Assembly (NCBI GenBank): GCA_951799405.1
Contig: OX637337.1
Span: forward strand, 13,700,347-13,764,346
Source: Agapetus fuscipes
Taxonomy: Eukaryota > Arthropoda > Insecta > Trichoptera > Glossosomatidae
Reading direction: 5' to 3'
Length of the DNA stretch: 64,000 nucleotides
Part shown: one piece after another, positions 43,714 through 56,279 of the stretch
How the letters are laid out: each line of letters opens with the position of its first letter
Numbering within the stretch: the first letter of the stretch is position 1
Translations under genes and position numbers: made by a program
Notes under the pieces: model-generated
Told to the model about the DNA's origin: nothing
The model's database searches: none
What the model saw: the letters and a program-made list of their open reading frames with translations, nothing else

Positions 43714-46533
43714 CCGTCACGTGGGGATAAATTGCACCATGGGTAATACTTTGCACCAATTTCTGTAAAGAAATTATAAAGCTATTCGTCTCTGACAGTT
43801 GTCATTTGATATTTAACTTTCTATTGTTTCCGATAGATGGCACTGTAATCTACTTTTTAGTTCACGGAAGTGACAGTCGTTCGCCATTGCTTCGATGTGT
43901 TTTACCTATCCGAACGTGGATAAAGATTTCTGTCTGAAAATTGTGCCCGAAAGAATCCAGTGTAATCAGTACACCGAAACAAGTTACAACAGATGAGTGG
44001 TCTCTAAATCATATGTAGGTAAGCCCTATTTTTCTCAAATGCTGTATTTTTTGGTTATGTAGTCAACTTTAGGAAAAAGTAGAGTTTTTGTTAGAATTGA
44101 TTTGTATTGAACAAATTTGGGGTTAAATTGCACCTGGTGCAAAGTATCCCCAAATGGGACATGGTCAATTAATTTGATCAAAGTTTTAATTAAGGCTTAT
44201 ACAGCTTGACATTTTCGCTAAATACCTAAACATTGTGTATATCTTAACTAATGATGGTATTTTATATGCAGAAATGCCACGAATACATAAACGGCGGCCT
44301 GGTGCCAGACGATACTGCGATTTCACACCGGAGAGACTGGAGCAGTGTTTGAAGGCTATTCGAGATGGTGCAGTCACTCAAAGAAAAGCTGAAGAAATTT
44401 TCAAAATCCCTAGAAGAACGATCAACTATAAGCTCAAAGGCCAGCACACAAAATCTGTGGGAAAACCTCCAATATTTGACAAGTGCGAAGAGCAATCTTT
44501 TGCAAACTGCATAGTAGACATGAGTGAGTACGGTTTCCCAGTAAGTGCTTTTGATCTTCGCTACATTATAAAAGCCTATTTGGATAGAATAGGCAGAACA
44601 GTAAAAATATTTAAGAACAACATACCAGGCTCAGAATGGATAAAATCCTTTTTGCAAAGACATAAAACCTTAACAGTTCGCTTTGCTTCAAATATAAAAA
44701 AATGCAGGGCGGCTATTAGCAGAGAAGTTCTTGAAGAATATATAAAAAATTTGGAAGAAGTAATAAAAGATGTTCCTCCCACTCATATATGGAATTACGA
44801 CGAGACCAACTTATCCGATAACCCTGGCATGAAGAAGGTTATAACAAAAAGAGGAGCAAAGTATGTAGAGCGCATATTGAACAATTCGAAGTCATCTACT
44901 TCAATAATGTTTTGTGGGAGTGCCGCAGGTCAACTATTAGCCCCCTATGTAGTATAGGTACAAGTCGGGAAAAATGTGGGACACGTGGACAGTTGGAGGA
45001 CCTCCTGGAACGAAATATGCTAATACTACAAGTGGGTGGTTTGATGGAGCGACTTATGAAGACTGGTTTGAATGCCATTTTCTGCGGACCCTTAAAAAAC
45101 TTGATGGAAAAAAAGTAGTCATCGGAGACAACTTGTCCTCACACATAAGCAATCATGTTTTGAAGTTGTGTCGTGATCACAACATTTCATTTGTATGTTT
45201 GCCTCCAAATAGCACGCATATTACCCAACCCCTAGACGTGGCTTTCTTCCGCCCATTGAAGGAATACTGGAGGCAAATATTAACTGATTATAAAGAAGAG
45301 CAAGCCAGTACAACCACTGTTCAAAAGCAAGATTTCCCTGCGCTTCTCAAACGTGTTAATGATAAATTACGTCTGACTGCAGAGAAAAACTTGAAATCGG
45401 GTTTTGCGAAATGTGGCATCTATCCATGCGACGTGAGCCAGTTGATTAGTCGGTTGCTTTCGAAAGGAAGTGACAATGACGTGCGTCAGAGTTTTCAAAA
45501 ATTTTTAGAGGAAAAACGGTTCAACCCAAAGAATTCTGTATTGAAACGCAGGAAGAAGATACCAACAGAACCAGGCAAAAGCATTGCTCATGATCCGAAT
45601 GTCGAAATGAATGTTGACAAACTAGAGACTCCTGTCTCTACATCAATGATCCCACCTTCCACATCAAAATATCCAACATCTCAAGCATTATCTGATAACA
45701 CTTCACACGGAAGCATTGAGGAAGAGGAAGAGGAACAAAAAGAACGACTAGCTAAGAAGTGTTCATTAGGACCTGTGAAAAAGAAGGTGGGGGAATATGT
45801 CATCTTTCACTATGAAGGAGAAAAATTTCCAGGACAGATTTTGAGAATAAAAAAAGACGGCGTTGTTATTAAATCTATGCAAAAAACTCTCAAATCGTGG
45901 AAGTGACCGATGCAGGATGACATCCTTCAATATCCTTGGAAGGATGTAGTCGGTTCCATAAAAGAACCGAAAATGCAATCTAAAAGAGGTTTCTTTAGTG
46001 TCCCGGAACTCGACCACATTTGGACCATTTTTTTTTAAATTCGTAGAATGTACGTAATAGTATCTTTCGGTTTCCACCTTTTATTTTATATAATTATAAC
46101 CTTTAGCATTGGAAATGGCATTTGTGTTCGATTTTTCAATAAATTTCTTTTGATTTTTCCATCAAGCGTCTTATTTTACCACAATTATTACACAATTTTA
46201 TAAACAACTTTGAGCTAAAACCCCTCACATGGTGCAAAAAAACGTGTACAATAGTTTTAACTTTGCACTTATTTGCGTTTTAGTACCAAAAACGTAGATA
46301 AATTTTTGTGGTGCAAAGTTGTTCTGGACCCCGGGATTCTTTGCACCAAAATAAAATTTAAAAAATAAAACTTACGGGTATACATAAAAAAATTAAAACG
46401 TATCAAACTTGTTACAGGTACACTTGTTCCTAGATTGTAATAGTGGAAACCACAGAGAAGGTAAAAACCTGATCTGTACAGAAGATTTTAAAAAAAAAGT
46501 TGTATTTTGGTGCAATTTATCCCCACGTGACGG
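43714..46533 (+). mobile_element. Nearly intact pogo/Tigger-like DNA transposon, 2.8 kb
   Basis: The ends are perfect inverted repeats of at least 26 bp starting CCGTCACGTGGGGATAAATT. Each is flanked by TA (43712-43713 and 46534-46535). Subterminal 'ctttgcacc' motifs recur near both ends. The element carries a single transposase gene with one small frameshift. It inserted just downstream of the R2-type LINE fragment. Confidence 0.92.
44274..45906 (+). pseudogene. pogo-type transposase with one frameshift
   Basis: Frame 1 (44274 to about 44956) starts MPRIHKRRPGARRYCDF. It has a psq/CENP-B-like helix-turn-helix (LEQCLKAIRDG...KAEEIFKIPRRTI), a second DNA-binding segment (GSEWIKSFLQRHKTL) and the first catalytic Asp in IWNYDETNL. 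A small insertion near 44952-44957 (extra TAGG) shifts to frame 2, which runs to 45906. Frame 2 has SGWFDGATYEDWF, the second Asp in VVIGDNLSSH and the third in THITQPLDVAFFRPLK (a DD.D triad). The C-terminal tail is basic. Apart from that shift the protein looks whole, so the copy is young. Confidence 0.88.
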
Positions 46534-46965
46534 TACCATAGTGATTTCATGTGTTTCCTTGGTGATTTGTAAATAGATTGAAGACGGAGTAGAGACACGT
46601 TGCTTACATAGAAAATGAGAAAAACATTTCTTAAGTCGTGAGCGAGACAGCATTATAAACAGTGTATGGTGTCAAAGACGGTGAATCATGTTGATTGGTA
46701 CTAAATCACATGTACGACCCCTCCATTTAATACTTCCTCCATGAGTTCTAGTGAATGGATCAATTAATATAAAAGACGTAAATGGCGTACGTCAGTTTCT
46801 ACCAACGTGCCATGCAACACAGTAATAGGTATGCAATGAAAAATGCGACATAAGATATTAGCATATGTCAAAAAAGAGACATAAAATAACAAAATTTTGT
46901 TTGATGGTTTATGTTGACGTTGCCTAGAAACTCTTTATAAGACCTCGTCTTTTTTTTAAATACAT

Positions 46966-48090
46966 TTGTGAAGAGCTATCGATCAACTCTGGTGTCCCCC
47001 AAGGATCTGTCCTTTCTCCAACACTATTTCTTCTGCACATCAACGACCTGTCCTGTGCATCGATTCACTCCTACGCTGATGATAGTACCATTCATTATGG
47101 CTTCCTATTTGACAAACCCCAAAGCATCTCAACCCTTTCAGATGCCCGCAAACATTTAACATCAAAGATCAACACCGACCTCAAAGCTGTCGGCCGCTGG
47201 GGAGCTGACAATCTCGTTGAATTTAATGTTGAAAAAACGCAGGCATGTCAGATATCCCTGAAAACGGCTCCAAACCCCAATTTCCCAACTTTTGACAACG
47301 TCCCCTAACCCAACCAAAACCACTTAGATCTTCTCGGTGTTTCTCTTTCATCAGAGCTGAAATATCAAGACACCATCTCATCTCGAACCACTTCGGCCTT
47401 CCGGCCACTAGGCGTACTATACAGAGCTCATAGATTTTTTACTTCAGCCCAACTGCTGGCTCTATATAAATCTCAAATCCGTCCAATTATAGAGTACAAC
47501 AGCCATCTCTGGCCTGGTATACCAAAGAGGCTGTGTGACCAACTTGATTCTGTGCAAAGAAGAGTGGTGAAGCTGATTGATGATCCCATTCTCACAGCCA
47601 ACCTACACCCTCTTGAGCACAGAAGGAAAGTTGGAATGATCAGTCTCTTCTATAGGTACTACAATGGCGTCTGCTCTGATGAAATATCCTCACTTATACC
47701 CCCTCCTCTCGTCACAACAAGGGCAACTCGTAGAACGGCTCACATTCAACCATTTCCAGTCAATATCAAAACTATGAGAACTTGGTGTTTTCCCGACTCA
47801 TTTCTCTGCCAAACTGCCCGCTTATGGAATGAGTTACCGGTATCTGTGTTTCCATCCCAATTTAACCTTGCCCTTTTCAAATCCAATATCAATCGCCATT
47901 TCCTCTCAGTGTCTCAAAACAAAGCAATGCCACACACACCACAGCACTGCGCAGCTAACGACCCTGCAACCGGACATGGACAACTGCCACATCACCAACA
48001 CCTCTGCGGCACTATAACAAGTGTCATAGACCCTTAGAGTCTCTGAAATCTAGGGAGTCTCCCGCATAGGCTTCCTTAAAAAAAAAAAAA
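46966..48090 (+). pseudogene. CR1/jockey-type LINE, 3' half
   Basis: The plus strand encodes [20 protein letters not shown] and a SYADDST catalytic box, then NLVEFNVEKTQACQISL, one stop, [32 protein letters not shown] and [20 protein letters not shown]. It ends in a long A-run near 48078. It is inserted in a type 3 SINE whose uninterrupted paralogue at 26770-27020 shows the empty site. It is the same family as 9004-10630. Confidence 0.85.
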
Positions 48091-48094
48091 AAAA

Positions 48095-48300
48095 TATTCA
48101 CCAACCTATTCTGCCTGGCCAGAAACAGGTATTACTTAATATAATCAATTAATTATTCATCATTCTTTATTTTAATGAATTATTAATTAATAATTACCCA
48201 ATTACATCTGTTGAACCAGGGTCAAAGTTATGGTCAGATGACCCAGGTGGGGATTGAACCAACGTTGTTCTATTGCAAACATGCTAGAAGATTATGCTTT
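48095..48300 (-). mobile_element. tRNA-derived SINE, type 3 (interrupted copy)
   Basis: It is closely similar to 26780-27000 through 'ctggccagaaacaggtatta', 'attacccaat' and 'gttgaaccagggtcaa'. The other end of this copy, 'catttgtgaagag', lies across the LINE at about 46958-46974. Confidence 0.65.
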
Positions 48301-48446
48301 ACGGTGTACTTTTTTAAGAATACTTAACGACTCTGATGCTCAGTCGCTTATGTTGATTGGTGAGTGACTGGCTATTATTGTGTATTTTAAAACTACTAAA
48401 GTTGTGATTTAAAAAAAAATAACAAATATTTGGCACAGCCATTTTC

Positions 48447-49041
48447 TTATGACATTATTTCCATACTCAAAACATTATCAAGTTCAGTTTGTATCATATC
48501 TAGTTGCTTGTTAACTCCTTGTAGTTCTTCTGCATCCATCTCAAATATTACTTTATCACACGTCAGCTTATCCTTCTGCACAGTCTTAATATCAATTAAA
48601 ATGACAGAATTCTTCTCCTTTTTGTTCATACTGGATGAAAGTTGAACTTTATGTTGCCATGCCAACTCACTAAACTGCTCAATTTCCCCAAAATTGGGGA
48701 TTTTAAATTCTTCAGTGACGCTTTTCAAATGAAATTTGTATACATTCACAAACATGGTGGCTTTCTTTTGGTCCATTTTCAATTTTTCTGTTAAATCTTT
48801 CTCTGCACTTGAAGGCAACATTAAAAATTTAGACATTCTTTTAATAATATGTCTTATGGTTTTTATAACGAGTGAAACTTGATCAGAATCAAATTTTAAT
48901 ATTTTTTCTAGGGCAGTTTGTTCCTCTTCGGTGAATATTTGTCCGTCGGACCTCTCTGAAGTGTTTTCTATGATGTGTGTTATAAGTTTTTGAAGTTTAG
49001 AGTTTTCCAAATCGTTGATGAGCTCTATGCCAAGCTGCAAG
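48447..49041 (-). CDS. Commd10: COMMD10 (COMM domain protein), main 3' coding exon
   Basis: The minus-strand frame encodes about 195 residues to the stop at 48447. It starts after a splice acceptor at 49042 (ctttcag) or 49035 (cttgcag). The N-terminal helical region (LGIELINDLENSKLQKLITH, FTEEEQTALEKILKF) aligns with human COMMD10. The C-terminal COMM domain covers LAWQHKVQLSSS...NSVILIDIKTV...VIFEMDAEELQGVNKQLDMI. COMMD10 is a subunit of the Commander complex, which works with retromer-like Retriever in endosomal cargo recycling. Only the extreme N-terminus (about 10-20 residues) is missing. It should be on a small upstream exon to the right that was not found. Confidence 0.88.
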
Positions 49042-49084
49042 CTGAAAGATAAGATGGATAATATTAATGATTAATTTTAATATT

Positions 49085-49215
49085 AATCAATCTATCTATA
49101 ATCTAAGCTGCAAAGATATGTTAATATTTAACGCTCATATTAAATGCATGCCCATAGACAGGCACGTGTAAGTTTGTGCTTAGGAATGTTGCGTGTGTAT
49201 TTACAAATCAGTCAA
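49085..49215 (-). repeat. Family A repeat, 3' half
   Basis: A minus-strand partial copy ('aatctaagctgcaaagatatg' to 'gtgtatttacaaat') immediately upstream of the COMMD10 exon acceptor. Confidence 0.7.
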
Positions 49216-49329
49216 GGAATACAAGCAATTAATACATTCAAATATATAAAACAAATAAACTCTAAACAATTAAACAGTAAAAAAATTAAAAAACTACAAA
49301 ACATATTTAAAAAAAAAAATTAAAAGCCT

Positions 49330-50020
49330 CAGCTTTAACCGCCAGCATTAAAGATCAACCCCCATTTCTTTCGATCCTTGCATACTTCTTTCATTTCATC
49401 CAGAGCCATAACCTTTTTCATACAAGCTCTCCTTTTATTATGACTGGATATCCCATTCATTCGCTATTTCGAAAATTTGGTCCATCCATACATTTCTCGG
49501 TCTTCCTCTTCCACGACATCCATCAATTCTTGCAGCTTATACTTTCTTCGTCAGTCTTTCCTCATTCATTCTCTCCAAATGTCCAAACCATCTAAGTTTA
49601 CTTCTTTTAATCTTTACTTTCACACTTTCTCTTACACCACATTCCTCTCTAACAAAATCATTCCTCACCCTATCACTCCGTCTTTTCGAAATCATACTTC
49701 TTAAGTAGTCTATTTCTACTGTATGGACTTTACTAATCTCACTTTCACTCACCGTCCAGGCTTCACTTCCATACATCAGAGTGGGCACTAGTATACCACC
49801 GTGCACCGCCTGTCGAACATTTTTTGAAAGATTCTGGTTCTTGGCGATGCTAGCGGTAGCACCCAGTACGCACCTGCCTTTCATTATTCTTCTTTCAAAT
49901 TCACCGGTCATTCTTACATCTTTTTCAAACTTACTTCCCAGGTATACAAACTCATTTACGACATCAACATTCATTCCATTAATTTTAAATTCATAATTCA
50001 TATTTTCATCATCTCTTTCA
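49330..50020 (-). pseudogene. RTE-like LINE, C-terminal fragment
   Basis: The minus-strand frame reads [52 protein letters not shown], then damaged GRGRPRN-type sequence. It is the sister of 34388-35045. It probably lies in the COMMD10 first intron. Confidence 0.8.
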
Positions 50021-50519
50021 AAAATCAATATGATGATGCAAGAACTAACTGGTATGTTAGAAAAAGAGATATCTAAACAGAAACGACTTTGGTAAGAAAA
50101 TGGATTGATGACAAACATAAAACTGGAGGTTCTGCTTTGTTGTTAACTCAGATGAGAATTGAAGATCCTGGGGAATACAAACCGGCTTTGAGAATGACAC
50201 CAAAAAACCGACGGTTTGCTTAAGTTTTCCGTGTCGCTCAGTTTTCGCGTCATTTTGTGATGCGGTATGACGCAGCGTGGTCACCGTACAATAGAGCAGC
50301 AGCGACTGACTTCGGCATTTACACGGCGTCAGTTCCGCTGGCGCGGGTAGCGGGGGAAGCGGACTGACGCCGAAAAATATGAAGCGGGAATATTGAAGTC
50401 ATCACTGACGCGACAGTACTGTACTGACTTGAAATCAATTTACACAATGACAGTGCCAGGTCAGCACTGACTTGATAGTGGACTGACAACAGCTACTGAC
50501 CCTGTGTAAGTCTACCTTA

Positions 50520-50725
50520 ATAGGTTGGTATGGGACTGACCCCCATGCTGTAAAAACTTCACTTTTGCTAATGCCACCCCGTCAGGGGGAGGCGGCAGGA
50601 GTTGCAAAATTTTGGTTTAATCTGTATGTACACATCCAGCATGTCAAAGCGCGAACTTACATGCGCCTGCTTGTGGAAATGCATTAAATATGAGCCTATC
50701 TCTTTGCAACTTAGGTTATATATGG
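50520..50725 (+). repeat. Family A repeat copy
   Basis: A diverged plus-strand copy starting at 'taggttggtatgggactgac' and ending near 'tttgcaacttaggtta'. Confidence 0.7.
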
Positions 50726-51819
50726 GTATCGCCGTCGAAATTTGTACCTTTTGTCTTGTGCGTGTGTCCCCTAATGATTTTCAGCTTTTTCATAAAAACT
50801 GGTGATCTCTACTGAATTCTAAAATTATCAGAGTAAAGTAAATAAAAAGCGTATCGAAATACAAAAAAAAACTGCAAAAAGCATTAAGTGGCGATGTAAT
50901 TAAAAAATAAAACAAAAACGCCTTTTTTCCATTCCCATACAAATTTTACATGTCCGCAACCCGTTTTTGACCCTTTGATGGCATGATACAATCAAAATAG
51001 TCAAACGTTTTTAAAGTTGAGTATTTTTTCAAATACCTTAGTAACGTTTCTTTCATTTTCTGTACTAGCCACAATAATATTTACTTATTTAAACAAGAAA
51101 TATTGATTGCTAAGGGTTGTCTCCATTTTTGGCTCCGAAATTTTTCTTTTAGTATGTTACCAATTCCATTGGAACTGACAAAAATCTTGCAATCTTAAGT
51201 ATTTGTTCACGTATGGTAACTCTTTGATGCAGTGTGGACAACACAAAAAAACTCATTCGATACCTTCATTTTCTTCTGAGAACGTTTACATCAGACTCGG
51301 GAATTTGTCGTGGGTGTTTTGAGTGGAAGTTAGCTTGGCATTATTAAGGTATGTATTCGAATATGTTGTCAGTTGTATATTTTTTACTTAGATCCATTAA
51401 TCCTTCTAATGATTGTATGTTTTTATCATTGCTGACAGTATTATTTTTCAAATGGCACAAGTTTAAGGTAATGTCGGGCGGTTTTTTATTTACAATCTTT
51501 ACCCTATGTTACCATATTAAGGTGTATTCACGTAGGTTTAAAAAAATACACCTACTTACCGTTAATTTATGGTTGAATAACAAATAACATTTACGTACCT
51601 AATTGAAACATAAAACTATCTAATCAACCTTACTACATGCTATTAATATTTTAAATGCACCGTTTGATGTTTGTTATTCAAAATAGCAAAAAGGTTTATT
51701 CCGTGATCTGTGGGCTAAACGATTAAATGAAATTTGGACCACAGAGGTACCTAATTTTTATATCGGTGCTGGATACTGTGAAAAATGTACACAAAAAAAC
51801 CATTGCCTATCTATCTAAT

Positions 51820-52050
51820 CTATGATAATCTATAATCTAAGTTACAAAAATATATTGCATTTAAGACTTTAAGTTCGTACTTAAACATGCTGCATATGAA
51901 CCTACAATATAAAACCCAATCTCAAATGAACATAAACCCTGCAACTCTTGCCGACCTTACCTGACACAATGGTAACATTGGTAAAGTGAACCATTTTTTA
52001 CAGTATGAGTGGTCAGCTTCATACTAACCTATAAGTCAAGGAAACTTATT
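51820..52050 (-). repeat. Family A repeat copy
   Basis: A minus-strand copy from 'aatctaagttacaaaaat' to 'aacctataagtcaagga', with 'gcaactcttgccgacc' internally. Confidence 0.75.
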
Positions 52051-52059
52051 GAAATACAA

Positions 52060-53450
52060 TAAACGAACGATTTTAGGTAGTTATTAAATGTGCGTATTCA
52101 TATTTTTATTAAACATTCATAGACAAACAACATTCATATTTATAGATATTCAAAATGGTGCTCTTATATTTTTATTGAACAGTGTTTACGAACTGCTATA
52201 AAATCTTGTATTCGTCGTCGAAAAAAGAAATGAGATATCGAAATGTAAAAAAACCTAATTTTTCGAACCTGTCCGTCATTTTGAATAGACCTTAATTTAA
52301 CTCACGATGTTTTCGGTTTCTTGAATCTTGCCGGTCGACAGTTATGGTACAAATTTAAACGGCGTTACCCATATATTAGCAGTCAATTTTTCTACTTGTT
52401 ATTATTTTAAGTAATCATAATTACCCTTCAGTTAATTTAATCCAACACAGAGCCATATTTAAACGTTTTTGATTTAATAAAAATATTATTCTGAACCATT
52501 AGTCAACGTTCCGAACCGAACACTTGCAGAACTGTCACTCTACTCTGTGCTGTCACTCATGCCTAGGAAACTTAGGGCATATTTTTGTTCCGGGCAACAT
52601 TATTTGGATAGTTATTCACAGTCACAGTCTCTCCGACCAATCAGAGCTCCGATTGGGTCACATGTCTGGTCACGAGGTACACCGCCAGTCGCCATTGTGT
52701 TTTTGAAATCTGCGCGAGGAGCGCTTCCCTTTTGAAAATTCTTTAAATTTTGTGATTTTGCAATTTACAACGTTCAGTCACCGTTGTTGTGTACCTCATT
52801 GTTTTAACACGGAGTTAAAGTAATCGGATTCGTTTCTATTTCACGATTAGTAATGCACTTACTGGAAAAAACAAAAAGTTTAGGTGAACTGTACTTTTTG
52901 TATGAAATGAAGGACTGTACTTTCTGTGTGAAATGAAGAACTGTTTTTTTAGAAAAGTTTAACTAAATAAGTGTGAACTTAAATGTGTCTACTTGTGGGA
53001 ATACATTTAATGTAAATCTTAAGTGTGATACATCCTTAGATTATGGACATAATTATTAAATTTGAATTGAGCAAGTCACAATGTATATATGAAAGAAAAA
53101 AATTGTAAAAATAATTATAACACATTAAAAAAGAAGAAAATGTATTTATAACATAGATGTAATTTATAATCAATTGTTGTAATGTAATTTAGTTGTGCTA
53201 TTTGAAGTTTTTTTTAAATAAAATATGTTTAACCATCTTTAATTGTTTTTATTTACTTCGCTCGCCAACTGAGTAGAAAAGTAATAATATAGAATGATAT
53301 TATTATGATAGGTTAGTATTGTCTAGACACGTAGGGTAGTTACTGTCGCTATCCATCGTTTCATATAAAAATAATACTACTTGGTTACATTTTTTTTGTT
53401 CTAAGACCGCTCTCTATAAACCTACTACTGTGCTGTCACTTGACACACTC
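52060..53450. other. AT-rich stretch with no identified gene
   Basis: Only a short family A 3' end (52975-53045) and A/T-rich polyadenylation-like hexamers near 53215 were recognised. A GC-richer patch at 52500-52740 has short ORFs without family resemblance. It could be the 5' end of an unrecognised transcript. Confidence 0.4.
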
Positions 53451-53453
53451 ACA

Positions 53454-53969
53454 CAGTGTTGCCACCTTAGTTTTAGTAATGGGGGCAATTGAAGAAGCTA
53501 AAAAGGGCTAGATCGGGCTAAAAGGAGCACAAAAAGAGTTGGTGTAAAAAAAGGCTAAAAAAACACCTGGACTAATGATTTCAATTATGCATTTATTTTT
53601 TAGTTTGAATCACAATAATTTTTTTCAAAATTAGGTTCAAAAATTAAAAATATTAGTTATTTTACAAACTAAAATTAACAAATTTTCCGTTTAGAATCAT
53701 TTAGTTGCCATAGATATTTTGCCATAATCGAACAAATGGTATCTACCAAAAAAACAAACAATATATATATGACAAAAATCGCAAAAGTTCGATGTTATCG
53801 CGATGTTAGCATGGCGCTAATTTCAGATTTTCGTACAATATTTTTAAGTAAATGAAAAGGGCTAGATAGCCCTTTTCGGGCTAAATCATTAAACAACGAG
53901 TTCACCTACAGTAAAAAGTGCTAGATCTAGCCACGATCTAGCCACAAAAGGGCTTAGGTGGCAACACTG
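53454..53969. mobile_element. Non-autonomous hAT element, 516 bp, 8-bp TSD
   Basis: The ends CAGTGTTGCCACCT are inverted, and CACTCACA is duplicated perfectly at 53446-53453 and 53970-53977. 'gggctaga' motifs recur throughout the interior. No coding sequence is present. Confidence 0.88.
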
Positions 53970-54032
53970 CACTCACAGAGTATCACACTGGCCACAGACA
54001 CTGACATACATGTTAGTGAGACCATACGATAA

Positions 54033-54329
54033 TGGGGCTTCCACACGCTTGCCAACCCATCACAAGTCAAGCGCACAGTGTGTCGTCTAGAACATGCTAG
54101 CTGGACAAAATATTTTCTAATAGACTAATTTTGTCCAGCTAGCATGTTCTAGACGACACACTGTGCGCTTGGCTACAACCAGCTACAACCCAAGCGCACA
54201 GTGTGTTGTCTAGAACATGCTAGCTGGACAAAATTAGTCCATTAGACAAAATTTTGTCCAGCTAGCATGTTCTAGACGACACACTGTGCGCTTGACTTGT
54301 GATGGGTTGGCAAGCGTGTGGAAGCCCCA
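54033..54329. mobile_element. Palindromic Harbinger-like MITE, 297 bp, TAA TSD
   Basis: The outer inverted repeats start TGGGGCTTCCACACGCTTGC and extend about 80 bp. A core block ('aagcgcacagtgtgt.gtctagaacatgctagctgg') occurs four times, in alternating orientation. TAA flanks both ends (54030-54032 and 54330-54332). Single strands would fold into one or two long hairpins. Confidence 0.87.
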
Positions 54330-54339
54330 TAAAAATATT

Positions 54340-55690
54340 CCCGATCTATATTTTTAGGTAATACTTATACCACTACCACCTGTTGCTTGGCGTTGCTTAT
54401 ACCCGTGACATCGTCGAAAACAAAAGTCGAAAAAGCGAACGAAGCTGTGTTACTGTGTCGTGTGCATGCCGGGCTGAGTCATATTGAACAGCCGGTTCCC
54501 GATGAAACATAAGTTACCATAGAGTATGATTATTTACGGGCACGAGCCTGTTAAAAACAGAATGATTGATAGCCTTTGTAAAAACGCATGATACATTATT
54601 TTACAAATCTGACAATATAGAAATGTTCGTTTTATTTCAAACATCTACTTTGTATAAATTGAAGCAAAATAATACGTTACTTTTTATTTTCGTAACACAA
54701 AAAAATACTTTTTTGGAAATAATTAAAACACTTGATCTGGGCGTAGGGCCACCCATTCTTCAGTTGAAATTTTTAGTGACGCCGTCCGTGCTGTCAAAGT
54801 TTAAGTGATTTTTATTTTGTATTCATGTTACGAAATCACGCTTAATTAACTTTATTATCGTCGTATTTTTTCGTTGATCCGCTTGTATAATTAATATGAG
54901 TTATCACTCGCGTGAAAATGTACATTTTTGTAGCTACGTATGGTGAGGTTATGACGTGACATGGACTCTCGAACATTTTTGAATTTGAAATGTTTTCTCG
55001 ACAGCAAAATGTATTAGCCTTGTCTGGGACTGCCGTCGTTAGCAACCAATAATAAAATATCTGCCTTTATCCTAAAAACTCGGCTGGGTGACAAGTGACG
55101 ATACAGTTTTGTCGTTGTGAATTCGTGTGTTGACATTGTGTTCGGTAATCATTTCTCAATAATGGTTGTATAAAATCAAAAAGGGCTACTTTCTTGGTGG
55201 CGGCTTTAAATTTTCAAATATTTGGCTTTGTCCTAGCAATTTGCATGCTCAGCATTCAATTAAGACAGTATTGAGGAATGATGAAACCAGTTATAGTAAT
55301 ATTTTATAAGATATTTATCATGTTTTGAAATAATATTGTTTTGTAAATATATACCTACGTTAATAAATCTTTAAGAAATATAAAAAAAATGGTTTGATTT
55401 TGAATTACAGAGTATCCTTGAATAATAATATGAAGTAAATAATAATATACCGATAATAATACAGGCATAATAATAACAATATGTATATAGGTATCATACA
55501 GGTAGGTATATATAGTATGAATCGTGGTAACGTTGCCTTCTGGTCGCAGCAGGTGGCAGCACAAGTTACTATAATCTATGTTAGGTACTTATGCTCAACG
55601 CAGGAGTGGCGCCTCTATTTACCCTACTCTGTGGTCGTGTGTAAATAGCACTGTAAAGTGTAAATATTTTAACCTCGCTTCTCACTTGAA
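54340..55690. promoter_or_regulatory. RBM22 upstream region, otherwise unassigned
   Basis: No repeat copy or coding exon was recognised. The immediate 5' flank of RBM22 (from about 55580) is its likely promoter. If COMMD10 is the head-to-head partner, its missing first exon could lie here, but no convincing candidate was found. Confidence 0.35.
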
Positions 55691-55909
55691 ATGGCGACGT
55701 CAAAAACTACGAATACTTATAACCGACAGAATTGGGAAGATGCTGTTAGTGTAACACTCCAACTACTCATATTTACTAAATAACAACATAGCCAATCAAT
55801 TGCCTTAGTCATTTTACCACTATAACGTGAAATAAGCTCGATTTACTTGTTGCAGGAATTTCCCATACTCTGTCAAACATGTCTCGGAGACAACCCGTAT
55901 TTACGCATG
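55691..55909 (+). CDS. Rbm22: RBM22 (spliceosomal NTC-related factor), first two coding exons
   Basis: Exon 55691-55744 encodes MATSKTTNTYNRQNWEDA. Exon 55856-55909 encodes EFPILCQTCLGDNPYLRM. Both are phase 0, with GCT|GTTAGT and ATG|GTAAGT donors and a ttgcag acceptor. The joined 36 residues match the highly conserved N-terminus of RBM22/Cwc2-type proteins, including the first CxxC of the zinc-finger region. RBM22 binds U6 snRNA and the pre-mRNA in the catalytic spliceosome. The remaining ~340 residues (CCCH zinc finger and RRM) were not found up to 64000. They therefore lie beyond the window, making intron 2 at least 8 kb. Confidence 0.9.
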
Positions 55910-56279
55910 GTAAGTAATTTTTTATTCAAATTTTATCTCTTTAGAACCCTTCTTTATCTATTGTTATTTATTTATTTATTTACGGCGTTAGCCTTTTACG
56001 AAATAAGTACATATCAAGGGAGTTTATACAAAACAACAATAACAATATATATTACAAGAATAAAAAGTATAAAACATTACGGTAAAACATAAAAGAAAAA
56101 ATAAACCCATATATAAACACTAAACAGTAGGTTAGAAGCAAAAAAAAAAGCATATCAAAAATAAAAACTTCAGAAACCATTCAAATATCACTAATAAAGA
56201 AATTCACCAGGCAGACATCGTTCATATAATAACAATCTAAAACAATATAATTTATTATATATTATGGTTGTCCCAAAAA

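Noticed and set aside
48430..48645. Plus-strand ORF
   Set aside because: Antisense shadow of the COMMD10 coding exon.
55000..55690. Candidate first exon of COMMD10 on the minus strand
   Set aside because: Short ATG-led frames exist (for example near 55140), but none gave a convincing N-terminus with a donor in the right phase.
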